Source of the DNA: Fibrobacter sp.
GTDB lineage: Bacteria > Fibrobacterota > Fibrobacteria > Fibrobacterales > Fibrobacteraceae
Direction: 5' to 3'
Assembly: GCA_017550445.1 (NCBI GenBank)
Contig: JAFZOV010000017.1
Coordinates: 1-6,640, forward strand
Length of the DNA: 6,640 bases
The notes under the pieces are model-generated. The model was not told the origin of the DNA and searched no databases. It was given only the letters and a program-made list of their open reading frames with translations. Of the stretch, positions 5,853 through 6,640 are shown piece by piece. How positions within the stretch are numbered: the stretch's first letter is position 1; every line of letters begins with the position of its first letter. Position numbers and translations under genes: made by a program.

Positions 5853-6640
<788 letters not shown>

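Overview
The window looks like a chromosomal segment of a Fibrobacter-type bacterium (Fibrobacterota). This is inferred from the large secreted protein: InlB-type B-repeats around a GLUG-like core and a short YDIKGRN...GVYF tail are typical of secreted Fibrobacter proteins. No 16S or other marker is present, so the assignment is moderate. The housekeeping genes are moderately GC-rich, while the central gene pair and its leaders are clearly AT-rich.

Layout. Positions 1-990 (+) hold the 3' seven-eighths of dnaJ, cut at its 5' end by the window edge, followed by a hairpin terminator. Positions 1022-2401 (+) hold a tandem duplication of about 696 bp. Each unit carries the 3' arm of a terminator hairpin, an AT-rich leader and a 209-residue exported protein of unknown function. 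The two proteins are nearly identical at the signal peptide and C-terminal third and diverge in a central segment. The second gene converges on a 607-residue secreted B-repeat/GLUG protein (2398-4221, -), and the two stop codons share one CTAG palindrome. Positions 4311-6640 (-) hold a compact run in the order tgt (5' cut by the window edge), a DUF2156/COG4866-like putative acyltransferase, and a CxxCxxCC zinc/iron-chelating protein. The last two overlap by one base (TAATG).

Working together: DnaJ is the DnaK co-chaperone and Tgt inserts the queuosine precursor into tRNA. The two small genes after tgt are probably cotranscribed and translationally coupled, but their role is unknown. The paired exported proteins and the B-repeat protein are envelope or secreted products.

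I see no defence system, CRISPR array, tRNA/rRNA, insertion sequence or phage gene. The observations most worth following are the duplicated module with its shared hairpin/leader and divergent centre, the altered Tgt active-site loop, and the shared stop codons. Three starts were moved from the longest reading frame: 1076 and 1772 (ATG after an upstream TTG) and 4847 (ATG with a good ribosome binding site). dnaJ and tgt run off the window.
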